Shown: positions 21,983 to 32,617 of the stretch, piece after piece | How the letters are laid out: each line of letters begins with the position of its first letter | Position numbering within the stretch: the stretch's first letter is position 1 | Origin: Isoetes taiwanensis | Taxonomy: Eukaryota > Streptophyta > Lycopodiopsida > Isoetales > Isoetaceae | Direction of reading: 5' to 3' | Assembly: GCA_021234155.1 (NCBI GenBank) | Contig: JAJEKV010000003.1 | Location: forward strand, 7,194,413 to 7,258,412 | Length of the DNA: 64,000 bases | Position numbers and translations under genes: made by a program | The notes under the pieces: model-generated | What the model saw: the letters and a program-made list of their open reading frames with translations, nothing else | What the model was told of the DNA's origin: nothing | Database searches by the model: none

Positions 21983-23626
21983 TGTGACGTTCCAGGGGAA
22001 TATACGCCATAAATACGTATATTCCTGGACCCGTCACTATACAAGTCTACCCTTGTAGCCTTGTATACGTTAGGAAGTGGCAAGGGGTGCACATCTAAGT
22101 TAAATGCTTAACTTAGATAACCTTAGGATAAGGCCCATTTCCACATGGCCTTATCCTATTGGGTAAACTGCCACACGGCCCCACCCCATTGGTGCCACGT
22201 GGCATCCCATGTGGACCCTAACTTATATTAGCCAAACCCTAACCCTAGACCTCTTTTCCTGACCCTAACACCCTGAGACTCATTTATGCACTCGAAACTC
22301 CATTTCGAGCACCATTTGCTGTGGCAGAGCCTAGTGCAGCAGCCCCCGGAGTGTGGATTCGATCTTGGAGCAAGTGCAGCTTCGACCAATTCGAAGACCA
22401 TGGAGACGCCAGGATTGGGAGGGAGTGCTTCTGGAGCAGGTATGTAGAGTAGTGCTCTTGGTAGATCATCTGGAAGTTAGCACTCCAGATGGGTTAGTAC
22501 TTCGTATCTAGAGTAGAGCCATCCTAGAACCCTTGTTGAACATCTTGAACCCTAATTAAAGGAACCCTAACTGTAAGTTAGATATGTATGATTAGGTTAA
22601 GATGTTCTTATGATGATTATCATGATATGATGTTATGTGATGTTGGTTGATCATGTTGCTCAACTTGTATTGGGAAGGGGGTAGAGACCTAGTAGCCATT
22701 ACGTAGTATGCTCCTAGTTAGATCCCTTAGTTCCTATTATATGCGGCCTGTGCATAAGAGCCCACCAGGCTATTGGGGCTATGATGTGACTCAGCACTAC
22801 ACAACGGGGCTAGAGGCAATACGGATGGGGGATCCCTGCTGAGCGTGGCTACTGGGGATCCCATAGCGGGCTAGGCCTATGGTCGGTCACTTTGTGTGGG
22901 CCGGGCATGGGTCCGACACCTCATGGGGCAATGGTGTCGCCCTGCCTCTCAGGAGTTACAAGTGTTGGCTTGGCTCCTATTTTGGGGGGTTAAGTCGGGT
23001 ACGAATCATGTGTCGCCACGATTCTCTAGTCGCCCGTGGAACCTCTAGACCACAGGAAGGGGAGATGCAACCCTTCCTGCCTCGACGGATCGGGGAGATG
23101 CAAGCTGGAGTAGTCCTGATGCGTGATGCCATGGAATTGCATATACGGAAGGCTAGAGTCATGCCAGAGCCCGATCTAGCTCATTCTACAAAGTATGCAC
23201 AGTAGGGGCGGATGGAGTGGTCAACTCTAGCCATTGTCTATAGCCAGCCCCGCCATTGTTATGACTCGGTTTGCTCTATCTTGAGGCCTAGCTAGTCAGT
23301 CATCTTCCTTATGAGTCGGGGCCATGGGTAGGAGCTCTCATGTTTTATGGCATATGATTATCTTCTCTGTGATTATAGATATGTGGATGGGCTACCTTTC
23401 GAGGTAGTATGATGTGTTGTATTGCTAGTTCTGACGTTGTTTATGCTTCCGATGTGATAGGAGCCCATATGGGAAGGGCGCGCAAGACACCTTCGTGTCC
23501 CCTTCCCGCACTAGGGTCACTCCAGAGTGCGGGATAGACGGAGGGCCCGTGCGGTCGAAGGACCGGATGGGGGATTTCCTGCGGAGTGTACGGCCGGGCG
23601 CCGTATATTTAGCAGGGAGCATCACA
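21983..23626 (+). repeat. 5' LTR of the chromovirus
   Basis: It begins TGTGACGTTCCAGG and ends GCATCACA, giving TGTGA...TCACA inverted ends, and is followed after one base by the primer-binding site. Length is about 1.64 kb. The first 469 bp are repeated at 55,147-55,615. It contains AAACCCTAACCCTA at 22,234-22,247, a telo-box-like promoter motif. Short open frames inside it are not credible genes. Confidence 0.8.
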
Positions 23627-23627
23627 A

Positions 23628-23639
23628 TGGTATCAGAGC
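23628..23639 (+). promoter_or_regulatory. Primer-binding site, initiator tRNA-Met
   Basis: TGGTATCAGAGC is the usual plant PBS complementary to the 3' end of initiator tRNA-Met. It lies one base after the LTR end and fixes the LTR length and element orientation. Confidence 0.9.
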
Positions 23640-24151
23640 GATGTTCTTGGTTGACCAGGAACTAGCACTGACCATGCCCCTGAAAGTAGTCTAACAGGCC
23701 TAATAGGGTGTGGAATGAAAAATTTCCACCATGAAACCTCGAAAATAGGGGAAAATGTTTCTCCTAGGCTAAGTTATTAGATGAGGAAAAGAATGAGTAA
23801 AATTAACATTCTAGTAAAATTGGAGTGAAAATTATGTATTAGCATCAGATTTCACCTAAAATGGGTCGAAGAATCATGCCAATCCGAGACCTGGGTGGAA
23901 AATGGCGCAAATTCATAATTAACACTTCAAACCATTAGCAAAAATTCGAAATTAAAGTATAATACACTATTAAGTATATACTAATAAGTAGGTATATAAC
24001 AGTAATTAATAAGGGGGGCTAATTATTAGGCCTATTAATGGTAGGAGAATATTTCCTAGAGTATCTTCCCTTTTAAATATCTTCTTGCCACCTCATTTCC
24101 CCCCAACCTTGCCTAAGTTCCCCTCTCTCTCAGTTTCCCTAACCGTAAGAC

Positions 24152-25295
24152 ATGGCAAGGACCAAATGCACCATGAGGAAGTACAGCCCAAGGCGCACCC
24201 CTTCGATGGCGGCAGCAGCTGGGGGACATGGAAAGCAGATCCCAGAGCACCTCCGGCCAAGGCAAGATGAAGAATCGTCCAGTTCAACGAGCGAAACTTT
24301 CCATGCGTCGCAGGAGGAGCCCCAGAGCAGCCCCAGAGACACAGCAGACCGACGAGACCATCCACGTCGGCACTCTCTCCGGCCAGGAGGGAGACCAGGA
24401 GGAGCACCGGGAAGAGCAGCAGCAGGATCAGCACCAGCAGCAGCAGCAGCCCCAGCAGCAGTCGGCCCCTTCTTCAAGCAAAAAGAAGAAGGGGAAGGAG
24501 AAGGTGGCCGGAGGAGACGACGGCCAGGAAGAAAAGGGAGAGGGAGGAGAAGGAGAAGCGGCGGGGCGGAGGAAGAGGGCGAGGAAGGATAAGCCACGGG
24601 GAACCGTGACAATTGAAGAGCCTCGCCCACGCGAGGAGGAGAAGGAGCGACAGGAGGAAGGAGCCGGGGAAGAAGAAGAGAAGACGGAAGAGGAGGAAGC
24701 CGGCGGGAAGAGGAGCCCGTGCTAGACGCTGGGGAACCTTCGGACCCCAATGCACGCCCACACTACCCTAAGTGGCCCAAGCCACATAAGGTAGTAAAGA
24801 AGCAGAAGGTGGGCGAGCGGGAATTCGCACTTAAGCAGGATCGCGAATTCCAGCGTCGGAAGAAGGCGTACCAACCGCTGGACGAGGTACAATGGCTGGT
24901 ATTGCCGCCAGAACGTACAAAAGTACGTTAAGGGTGGGCGGCCCAAGAATCAGCCAAAGCCGCCACCCCCAAGACCGGAGCCGCCGAAGAAGGTCCACCA
25001 TAGACCTAATTCCCGGCATGCCCGAGTCTTTCGGGAGATTAGGCACTTCCAGCAGTGCACTAATCTCCTGATCCGGAAGGTGCCATTCGAGCGGCTCCTT
25101 CGAGAGATCATGCAGGACTTCCGGACAAACTACAAGGTAACACCATTGATGGTCCGGGCCCTGCAGGAGGCAGCTGAAGCAGAGCTGATTCAGCTCTTCG
25201 AAGAAGGGAATTTATGCGCAATCCACGCCAAGTGGGTGAGGGTGATGCCCAAGGACCTACACTTGGCAAGGAGGATCCGGAAAGAGATGCCATAA
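24152..25295 (+). pseudogene. Histone H3-like protein, CENH3-like, inside the retrotransposon
   Basis: The frame starting at ATG 24,152 (GACATGGCA context) begins MARTKCTMRKYSPRRT, close to the H3 tail start MARTKQTARKS. A Gln/Glu/Lys-rich stretch follows to about 24,930, in which the open frame changes at least three times. From about 24,935 one open frame gives a histone fold to the stop at 25,293: [77 protein letters not shown] and [13 protein letters not shown] are phrases I associate with plant CENH3, whereas the loop-1 length matches canonical H3. It is the first ORF after the PBS, about 510 bp downstream. The frame changes may be indels or unrecognised introns. The histone fold call is firm; CENH3 origin is an inference. 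Confidence 0.8.
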
Positions 25296-25518
25296 AGGCC
25301 TCAAATTTTGTTAAAATTATGTAAATATAAGTTTTCCCTATGTTTTACGGTTTATTTAATAAAAGTTCTTATTCTCTGTAAAGTTGATCTCTGTATTCAT
25401 ATAATAGTATGTTTGCATAAATTGAGATAGAATATAATTCTCTGTATCAAATAGAAATGTTTATCATGCGTAATTAGCATAAAATCTTAGCATAACAAAT
25501 CAAAAATTGGCCAAAATC

Positions 25519-25771
25519 AGTCCACGCGGGACGATTCGCGCCGAGCGGCCCTGTGTCGCGAACACAGACGCTTTTCACGCAAATGGACCCGAGTCCCTTG
25601 ATTTTTGTCAAAATTGAATTTGTTTATAATTTGTTTAGGAATGTAGGGTAGCATTTAATTTTACTTAAAAAGGTTAAAAGTTGAGTTAAATTAGTCCACT
25701 CGGGTCGATTCGCGTCGAGCGGCGCTGCGTCGCGAACGCAGACGCTTTCTGTGCGAATGGACCCGAGTCCA
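25519..25771 (+). repeat. Two tandem cruciform-forming sequences
   Basis: Two related 78-bp units (25,519-25,596 and 25,693-25,770) each form a long imperfect hairpin. In the second, ACTCGGGTCGATTCGC pairs with GCGAATGGACCCGAGT, and an inner stem CTGCGT-CGCGA-ACGCAG lies inside. Both units are rich in CG in otherwise AT-rich surroundings. Spacing is 174 bp. Function unknown. Confidence 0.8.
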
Positions 25772-25943
25772 CATATTTGACCAAAAGTTCGCCATTTTGA
25801 TCCAACAAACTGCCATGTAGTGTTTCTTGACTTGTTTTGCTTAGATTTGCACTTCATGGTAGGTCATTTGGACATCCATAGCCTTAGAACAAAGGTCTGG
25901 TAGATCAAGAACTCTAGTGCACGGAACCCGAGGCAACCCTAGT

Positions 25944-25954
25944 CTATATAAAGG
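25944..25954 (+). promoter_or_regulatory. TATA box for the ORF at 26,063
   Basis: CTATATAAAGG is a strong plant TATA box. It lies 109-119 bp before the ATG at 26,063, leaving room for a start site near 25,980 and a leader of about 80 bases. It is an internal promoter-like signal, outside the LTR. Confidence 0.55.
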
Positions 25955-26062
25955 GGCCTCATTTGCCATTTTCCCCTCACCAGAACTGCTCTTGCTATCA
26001 TAGGCGATTTCTCAAGCTTTCATCAGTCTTTCCAAGCTATTTTCTGCACCTATCTCCGTTCA

Positions 26063-27594
26063 ATGGCGCCCACAAACTTTGTCCAATGGTATGATAGTGC
26101 CAACCACATCCGTGATTTCCCTGCCGAGGAGGCTTTCCATGTGTTTGATCATCTCTTCGACCTCCATGCAACTCTGACTAGAACCCCTTACTACACCGAT
26201 ATAGTTTGCCAATATGACCAGAACATATTACCCTGAGAAGTCAGCCTTCCACCTAGGGGAGGTAAGTGGGTATCCTTATATTCGCTGAGCCAAGCTATAG
26301 GGGAGGGGGGATCCAGAGTCAAGAGCCAACTGTGGGATAGGACAAGGAATATGCCCGACTACATGACCTGTAGAGCACATAGGCATAGGTATGTTTCGGC
26401 ACAAGCAGCCCTCGCATTGTTCATGTAGTATAAGTCAGTCAATAGGGTGGGAGAGCCTTCGATCCAGCCTTTGGACCTAGCGCCACTCGACACACGAAGG
26501 GAGCAAAGCCATATTCACGAGATCGAGTCCTCGGAGTACGAGTACCATGGTATAACATCAGGGGTACCGGCACTGCAAATCAAGCAGGACTACGAGCAGC
26601 TTGGGGAAGAAAACCCAGAATGGGAAAGCAGGGACGCAGTAAGAATGGAGAGACGCATAGCAAGACAAGACGAAGAGCTTAGGCGGGCTACGGAGCCACC
26701 AATTGGCATCACAGCCCTATCGCCAATAGTGATCGAAGGGGAGGAGTACATCCTGGCAAATGACATCCTCAACCTCCCATACTGATAGGAAGAAGGGCTC
26801 AGGATTGACGAACTCTTAGGCCTGATCGCCAAGGAGCAGCAGAGCAACTTCATCGACTACTCCTATCAGGAAGTCCCATGAGAAGTAGCGGAGCGGCACT
26901 CCTATGCCGACGAAACAATGTCTGACGTCGCCGCCTACGAATACATAAGGGAAATGTACCAGAGGCAACAACCAGTCATTCCGGAAGAGAGTTCCAAGCC
27001 GTTCAAGGCAGGTTATACAAACCAGGGAAGGGGCCCAGCACAAGCCGAACCATTCGATCTCGGAGTATGCGCGAGGGATCCAGCAACATCAACTTGGACA
27101 GCGCAACCACAATGTGGAGGGACCATGAAGACCTTCTAGCGCTGGACGTCTACTACGAGGCAGCTCAAAGGAAAGGCACAGGATCACAAGCGGCAGCCCA
27201 TAGGGGAAGAGCGCTTCGATACTATCTTCCAGTCCTCAGCCAGGGACAAATGATAGTCTTCCACAAAGACTTCAGCCCACGAGGAGAGGAGGCCATAGCA
27301 CTCTTAATAGCACTCTCAGGGTTCGGGCAGCATGCCAAGTTGCATAGCAACACGGATCATATCATCCTCTTCAAGAGATCCGTGGTCCTTTACAGCCTCG
27401 ACTTCGCAAGGGGCCACTTAAGAGATGCTCCAATGGTGGTCGTCGCAGCAACAGCACCCACACTTCCTCCACCCCGGATGGCACGAGCTCTCGAAGGCGG
27501 AACAACTAGAAACATCTTGCGCAACGTCGGCAAAGGCCTTCGACTTAAGGACGTCAAGAACTTCTTCAAATCGATGAAAGGGCATCGAAGATGA
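26063..27594 (+). pseudogene. Extra ORF upstream of gag, unknown product
   Basis: From ATG 26,063 one frame can be followed to about 27,139, interrupted only by TGA at 26,234, 26,783 and 26,879 and TAG at 26,426 and 26,786. It then continues in another frame (27,067-27,594). It begins MAPTNFVQWYDSANHIRDF and includes SGVPALQIKQDYEQLGEE and, late, LSQGQMIVFHKDFSPRGEE and ALLIALSGFGQHAK, ending with a basic KNFFKSMKGHRR tail. I do not recognise the family. It has its own TATA box. Some plant gypsy lineages carry an extra ORF before gag, so it may belong to the element. All five stops fit CGA-to-TGA or CAG-to-TAG. Confidence 0.55.
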
Positions 27595-27818
27595 ACATTT
27601 TCTGTTTTCTCTTATCTTCTAATTGAATTTAATGTCTTCACTCCTATGTATTATCATGTATCTTATATAAATGTATCACACTTATGTATTAACTGCTATA
27701 AATTGTCCTTGACTTACAAGTAGAATTTCAACATGATTTGTTTTATACCTAACAATAATTGTCTTGTAAATAAGGATGAATAAGGTATAATCTAAGTAAC
27801 AACATTGATGACCAGTAT
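27595..27818 (+). other. AT-rich spacer before gag
   Basis: No frame or repeat is seen. It resembles a plant 3' UTR followed by a leader, which fits the upstream ORF being a separate transcription unit. Confidence 0.35.
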
Positions 27819-29421
27819 TTGCAGCCAGGAATATCAGCTCAGGGTCTCAAAAGGGTACCTAGAAACTTGTTTGGGCGAGAACAAGATGACAACAACGATG
27901 AAATGACGGTGGAGACAGTGAATGCAAGTCTCACGCAGATGAGAAACCAGATGCAAAACCTGTTTCAGTGGGCAACCCCATTGATGAACGCTCAGGAATA
28001 CAGACCTCCACCACCACCTCCACCTCCTCTGCAAGGCGTTGATGAGACTCCACAGCCAGAAGGGGAAGAGAATCAAGGAAATGTCAGGGACAGGAAGAGA
28101 AAAAGGAGAAGCAGAAAGAGCCCAACACCATTCATCTCTAGCGTATCAGATACCTCTAACAGTCAGACCGGTAGCAGCTCCGAGAGCGAGTCAGATGCAT
28201 CACAGGATAGGAAAAAGACCAGGAAGACAGATGATTATCAGAAGAAAGTGGATAGTGCCATGAGTAGAGACAGGTCAGCCATGGAGGCAGAGGCTTGGCT
28301 TGATGAGATGGAGGAATTTGGCAATTCTTATGGCAGGAAAGACAAGGACATAGGCAAGGTTGCAACAACCAATCTAATAGGACCAGCCAGGATATGGTGG
28401 AAAGGGTATGCTAAGTCTAATAAGTTGAGACGAAACAACTGCAGATTCAAGGCCTTCAGTAAAGCTTTCCGCAAACATTACGTGCCGAGATCTCACACAA
28501 GTGGACAGATACAACAGTTTTACATATTGGACCAAGGTAACTTATCTGTAGCCAAGTATACCGAAGAATTTATGAGGTTGAGACTCAATGTGCCCAGGAT
28601 CACAGAAAGGCAAGCAGTGGATGGCTACATTGAAGGGCTAAACAGTAACATCAAAAGATTAGTCCAAGCAATCAACCCAAGGACAGTCGGGGAGGCCGAG
28701 GACAAGGCCTTGAGTTTGGAAGAAGCACCAGTAACTCCAGGGCAGAAATAGTTACCATTCAAGGGTAAACCAACAGGGCAGTATCAGAATAGGCAAGCAG
28801 CAAACACGCCAGTCGGGGGCCAACAACAAGGGAAAGCTCAGAGAAAGCAATTTGGAGACCGCAGGCCACAAGATGGATCAGGGGGCAGTTCGCTCAAGCG
28901 TCTTTTAGACAGCATCCCTAAGGAGAAGAGACAGGAGTGCATTGAGAAGAAGTTGTGCTTTAGGTGCTTAAAGCCAGGGCACAGAACACACAACTATCCA
29001 TTCGTCATGCAAGCAGCATTGGCAGAACTCGCAGACTGGGAATCACCGACCGAAGGTGATGATGAAGATGACGACCAGCAGGAAGGCCAAGATTTTATAG
29101 AAGGTGAGTGCAAAATCTGTGCAGCTATTGAGTCAGGGGATGTTGAAAATCAGTCCACAGTCATCTCGACTGAGGGAATCATAGATAGCAGTCCATACCT
29201 AGTCTTGATAGATACAGGTAGCTCTCATAACTTTGCCTCTCCTAGGCTTGCTACCCTAATGAAGAGCAAGGTCTTTAAGTCAAAGCCAAGACCAGTTAGC
29301 ATGGAAAGTGGTGCCATTCGCCACACTAAGGGGATGAGGATCATGTTTGATATAGACCTTAGTGGAAGCAAGTGGCTGATGGGGGCAGAAGTCATGGATA
29401 TTGGAAAGTATGATCTTATAA
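27819..29421 (+). pseudogene. gag, zinc knuckle and aspartic protease of the chromovirus
   Basis: One frame runs from about 27,819 to the Helitron at 29,422 with one TAG (28,749). It has a proline-rich and Lys/Ser-rich N-terminal part, then the retrotransposon gag core (AEAWLDEMEEFG, ARIWWKGYAKS, FSKAFRKHYVPRS, MRLRLNVPRI, VDGYIEGLN). Next is a zinc knuckle CFRCLKPGHRTHNY in which the last Cys of CX2CX4HX4C is Tyr. The aspartic protease follows, with active-site VLIDTGSSHNFAS (DTG intact) and the later IGKYDLII that is split by the Helitron. True start unclear because no ATG context decides it. Gag and protease are fused in frame, usual for chromoviruses. Confidence 0.85.
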
Positions 29422-31980
29422 TCCTATATTATAAGATTATACGGTGTGTCTTCAATGGCACCCTAATTTGGACGGCCGAGATTTGTTTGACTAGACGGTT
29501 AAGATTAACTCAGTGCGGCCTTTGGACTAAACCTCTGTCCTCTTTAGCCGGATTTGAAGCGCCAGCCTTGCAAAGGTAAGCTAAGAAAGATTCGGCTTTA
29601 GTCGAATGGTTTATGACAGAAGAAAATTGAAGTAAGGTTGATTTTAGGGCTCCGAAGCAAACATGGTAGGCTATGGCGTAGCATGTCAAAACTTCAAAAG
29701 CGATCTTTTTGAGTAAAAAGGATAAGCGTAACTCCGCTCGCTCGAGGGGATAGCATCACACCATCACCGTGAGTAGAATTCTCGCATCGTTCCACATCGT
29801 GCCATTATCCGAAAGCGGACTTTTCTCGCATCGGGCCATAAACCGAAAGAGAACCGCACTATTCGGTCTACAAATGCAGAACATCCGGAGCCATTGTGCA
29901 TACGCACCTCCGAACGATTGCTCGGCTTAGATTCTTGAGATCTTTCTACAAGTTTTTTCATAAGCAAAGGAAAATTGGTCTGCCGATGTATGTTTTTGTA
30001 GTCAAGCTTCATTTATTTGTTTGAATTACAAAGTGACATTCCATGTTTTTGTAAACAAGCTTCATTTGTCCATTTGAATTGCAAAGAAATTCCATGTTTA
30101 TTATAGGCTTCAAATTCGCATTTTGTGCTCCTTTTTGAATATTTGCCGGCTTCTAAGTAGAAAGTAAAGGCATCTCGTGCAAAATTTAGCTTTGGTGGCT
30201 TGATTAGATAAGATGTTCTCTTACATTTGGCAACATAGCCTATGCGCATAGGATCGGGATTTGTGGATTTGCATTGTTCATGTCTGCAATGGTCGAGCTT
30301 AGCTTGGCTCTGCATTCCCTATGCATGCATAGGCTCTTGGCTTTATAACCTTCTTAGAATGCCCTTTGCTCGCATTCTCTATGCTTCCATGTGCTTCCCG
30401 CCTCTGCATTCTTTATTCATGCTTTTATTTTTCACACAGAGTTGCCTTGATAGCTTGATCCCGCCTTACAATCTTACAATCTTGACTGCACATTCAAGTT
30501 GGGTTCTTGAATACATTTGATATAGCTAGAAGGTTTTACGCCTGGATGCAACAAGACAAGTAAGTAGCCATGCAGATTCATTTTATATTTTACTTCATAT
30601 TCTACTTAATTTTTCATGTTATCTTTGTCATGTTAATCGCATTCCAACATGCTTTGATAGCATTTCCAACAGTTTCATCTCACGGCATAGCTGCAATTAG
30701 CAAAAAGGCCTCGCAAACCTATTTAGAAGATACAAGATCCTACTTGCAATCCGGAAGAGTTGTATTTTGTGGAGTACTAGAATGCGATGTGATTGTGTTA
30801 GATGCACCCAGGGGTTATTTTCCCGAAGCTCGTGGGAAGAATGGATGCAATGTTCACTCGAGTTATTAGGTCGCATCCGCACCACTCATATTTTTGTGCA
30901 TGATGTAGAGAGGCCAGTTGAGAGGACTTTTGCTAGGAATTTTGTGCTCTAAATATCTGGCCGAGAAGGCCATTATCTGAGAGGTTATGGCATTTTCATA
31001 TACACCCAAGCTCTAATCCAAGTCAAAAGAGTTCTGGCGAATTCTGGCAATAGTGCTTGGTCGACATGTTAAAGGTAATAATATGGTAAATAAATCTGTT
31101 TGTTCCCATGTAAAATAAATCCGTTTGTTCTTATGGTAAATAAATCCATTTGTTCTAGCTCATATAAAGGATTCTTTTCAAAGTATTGAACATATCTCGG
31201 CCTGCAGCCTATTTCTTTCCCAGTTCATAGTCCAGTTTTATGTTACATATGGTCCAAGATTGTGTTACAAGTATGCACAATATCTATATATTAAAAAGAA
31301 GAGCATCTATATATAGAAGTTATTATAATGTCAGATTTTGCCATAAAGTTTTGAAATTTTCATATGCGACCAAATATGTTTTAATTTGCATGGGGTCGCA
31401 AATGCAATTCTGCAAAAAAATAAAAGTCGGGCATGATTACAACCCCGCATAACTCTCCATGCCATTAGTCGTCCTATAAATCTTGGTGCTAAAACAAAGT
31501 ACAAGCACGATTTTTTGGAGGATAGGCAAACACCAAACTAGGTTCTTAATTTATGCTCTTCAACGTTGGGCATTGTAACTATCTATTATTGCAACTATCC
31601 ATTTTATTGCAATCAATAACAATAGCTTCAATTATGAATCAATTAAAATCAATTGCATGGGTTTGCAAATGCAATTCTACAAAAAATAAAGCTGGCATGA
31701 TTACAACATGCATAACTCTCCATGCCATTAGGTGTCCTATAAATCTTGGTGCGAAACAAAGTACAAGCACAGATTTTGGAGGATAGGCAACACCAAACTA
31801 GGTTCTCAATCTATGCTCGGCAAGTTGGACATTGTAACTATCCATTCATTAGACCTGGTAAATGTCATGAGGTTTCATATTACTGTATTCTTTGGTTATT
31901 GGTCAAAAACATGCCGTATTATTTGATATTTATTTGATGGTTCTCAAATTGTGCCCAGCAACGCTGGGCACCGTAACTAG
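29422..31980 (+). mobile_element. Helitron inserted in the protease region
   Basis: It starts TCCTATATTATAAG (29,422) after A and ends with the hairpin GCCCAGC-AAC-GCTGGGC (31,953-31,969) then ACCGTAACTAG (31,980) before T. Removing it joins GATCTTATAA to TAGGAATGGAG, giving DLIIGMEFL in frame, the expected protease end. Length 2,559 bp, a multiple of three. No helicase is seen. It includes an internal near-duplicate (about 31,380-31,560 and 31,660-31,840, both with CATGCCATTAG and GTCCTATAAATCTTGG). Frames inside are not recognisable. Confidence 0.88.
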
Positions 31981-32617
31981 TAGGAATGGAGTTCCTAAAG
32001 CCAGGTAAAGCCATGATCGATTGCGAGCGCAACGAGATCTCCATGACAGCGCCGGACGACAATAGATTCATAGTAAAAGGTAAGAAGGTAGCTTCTCCTA
32101 TGCAGTGCATTTCTATGAAGCAGCTAAGAAAGAGTATAGAAAGAAATAAGGTGGATTATATTCTGAGATTAGAGGCAATTGAACCAAGTAAAGAGAAGGG
32201 AAGTGACCTAAGTAGGAATCAGTTGCCCAAGCCAGTAGCAAGGCTCATTAGGGAGTTCAATGATGTATTTCCGGACGAAATCCGTCAGCTGCCACCTTAT
32301 AGGGGCGTAGAGTGTGAAATCACATTGGCTCCAGATGGCAAGCCTACTTACAGAATGAGCACCCCAGAGTTGATAAAGCTCAAGAAGTAGCTGCAGGAAT
32401 TGCTTGACCTTGGCTTTATAAGAGCAAGTGTGTCTCCTTTTGGGGCACCCATACTCTTCGTCAAGAAGAAAGACGAAAGTCTAAGAATGTGTATAGATTA
32501 TCGCCAGCTCAACAAGCAGACGATAAAGAATAAATATGCTCCGCCAAGGGCAGATGATTTGATGGATCAGCTCCAAGGAGCGAAAGTTTTCTCTAAGATT
32601 GACTTAAGGTTAGGTTA
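31981..32617 (+). pseudogene. Protease end and start of reverse transcriptase
   Basis: It continues the gag-pol frame: GMEFLKPGKAMIDCERNEI, then the RT start [59 protein letters not shown] and the first catalytic-Asp region [16 protein letters not shown] at 32,388 lies where Gln is expected (KLKK.LQELL). The Helitron at 32,618 interrupts the frame inside the GYHQI-type motif. Confidence 0.9.

Noticed and set aside
22879-23205. 108-codon frame in the 5' LTR
   Set aside because: Inside an LTR with no domain, and an equally long frame exists on the other strand.
24139-24750. 203-codon minus-strand open frame
   Set aside because: Leu/Pro/Ser-rich shadow of the Gln/Glu/Lys-rich plus-strand H3-like tail; no motif.
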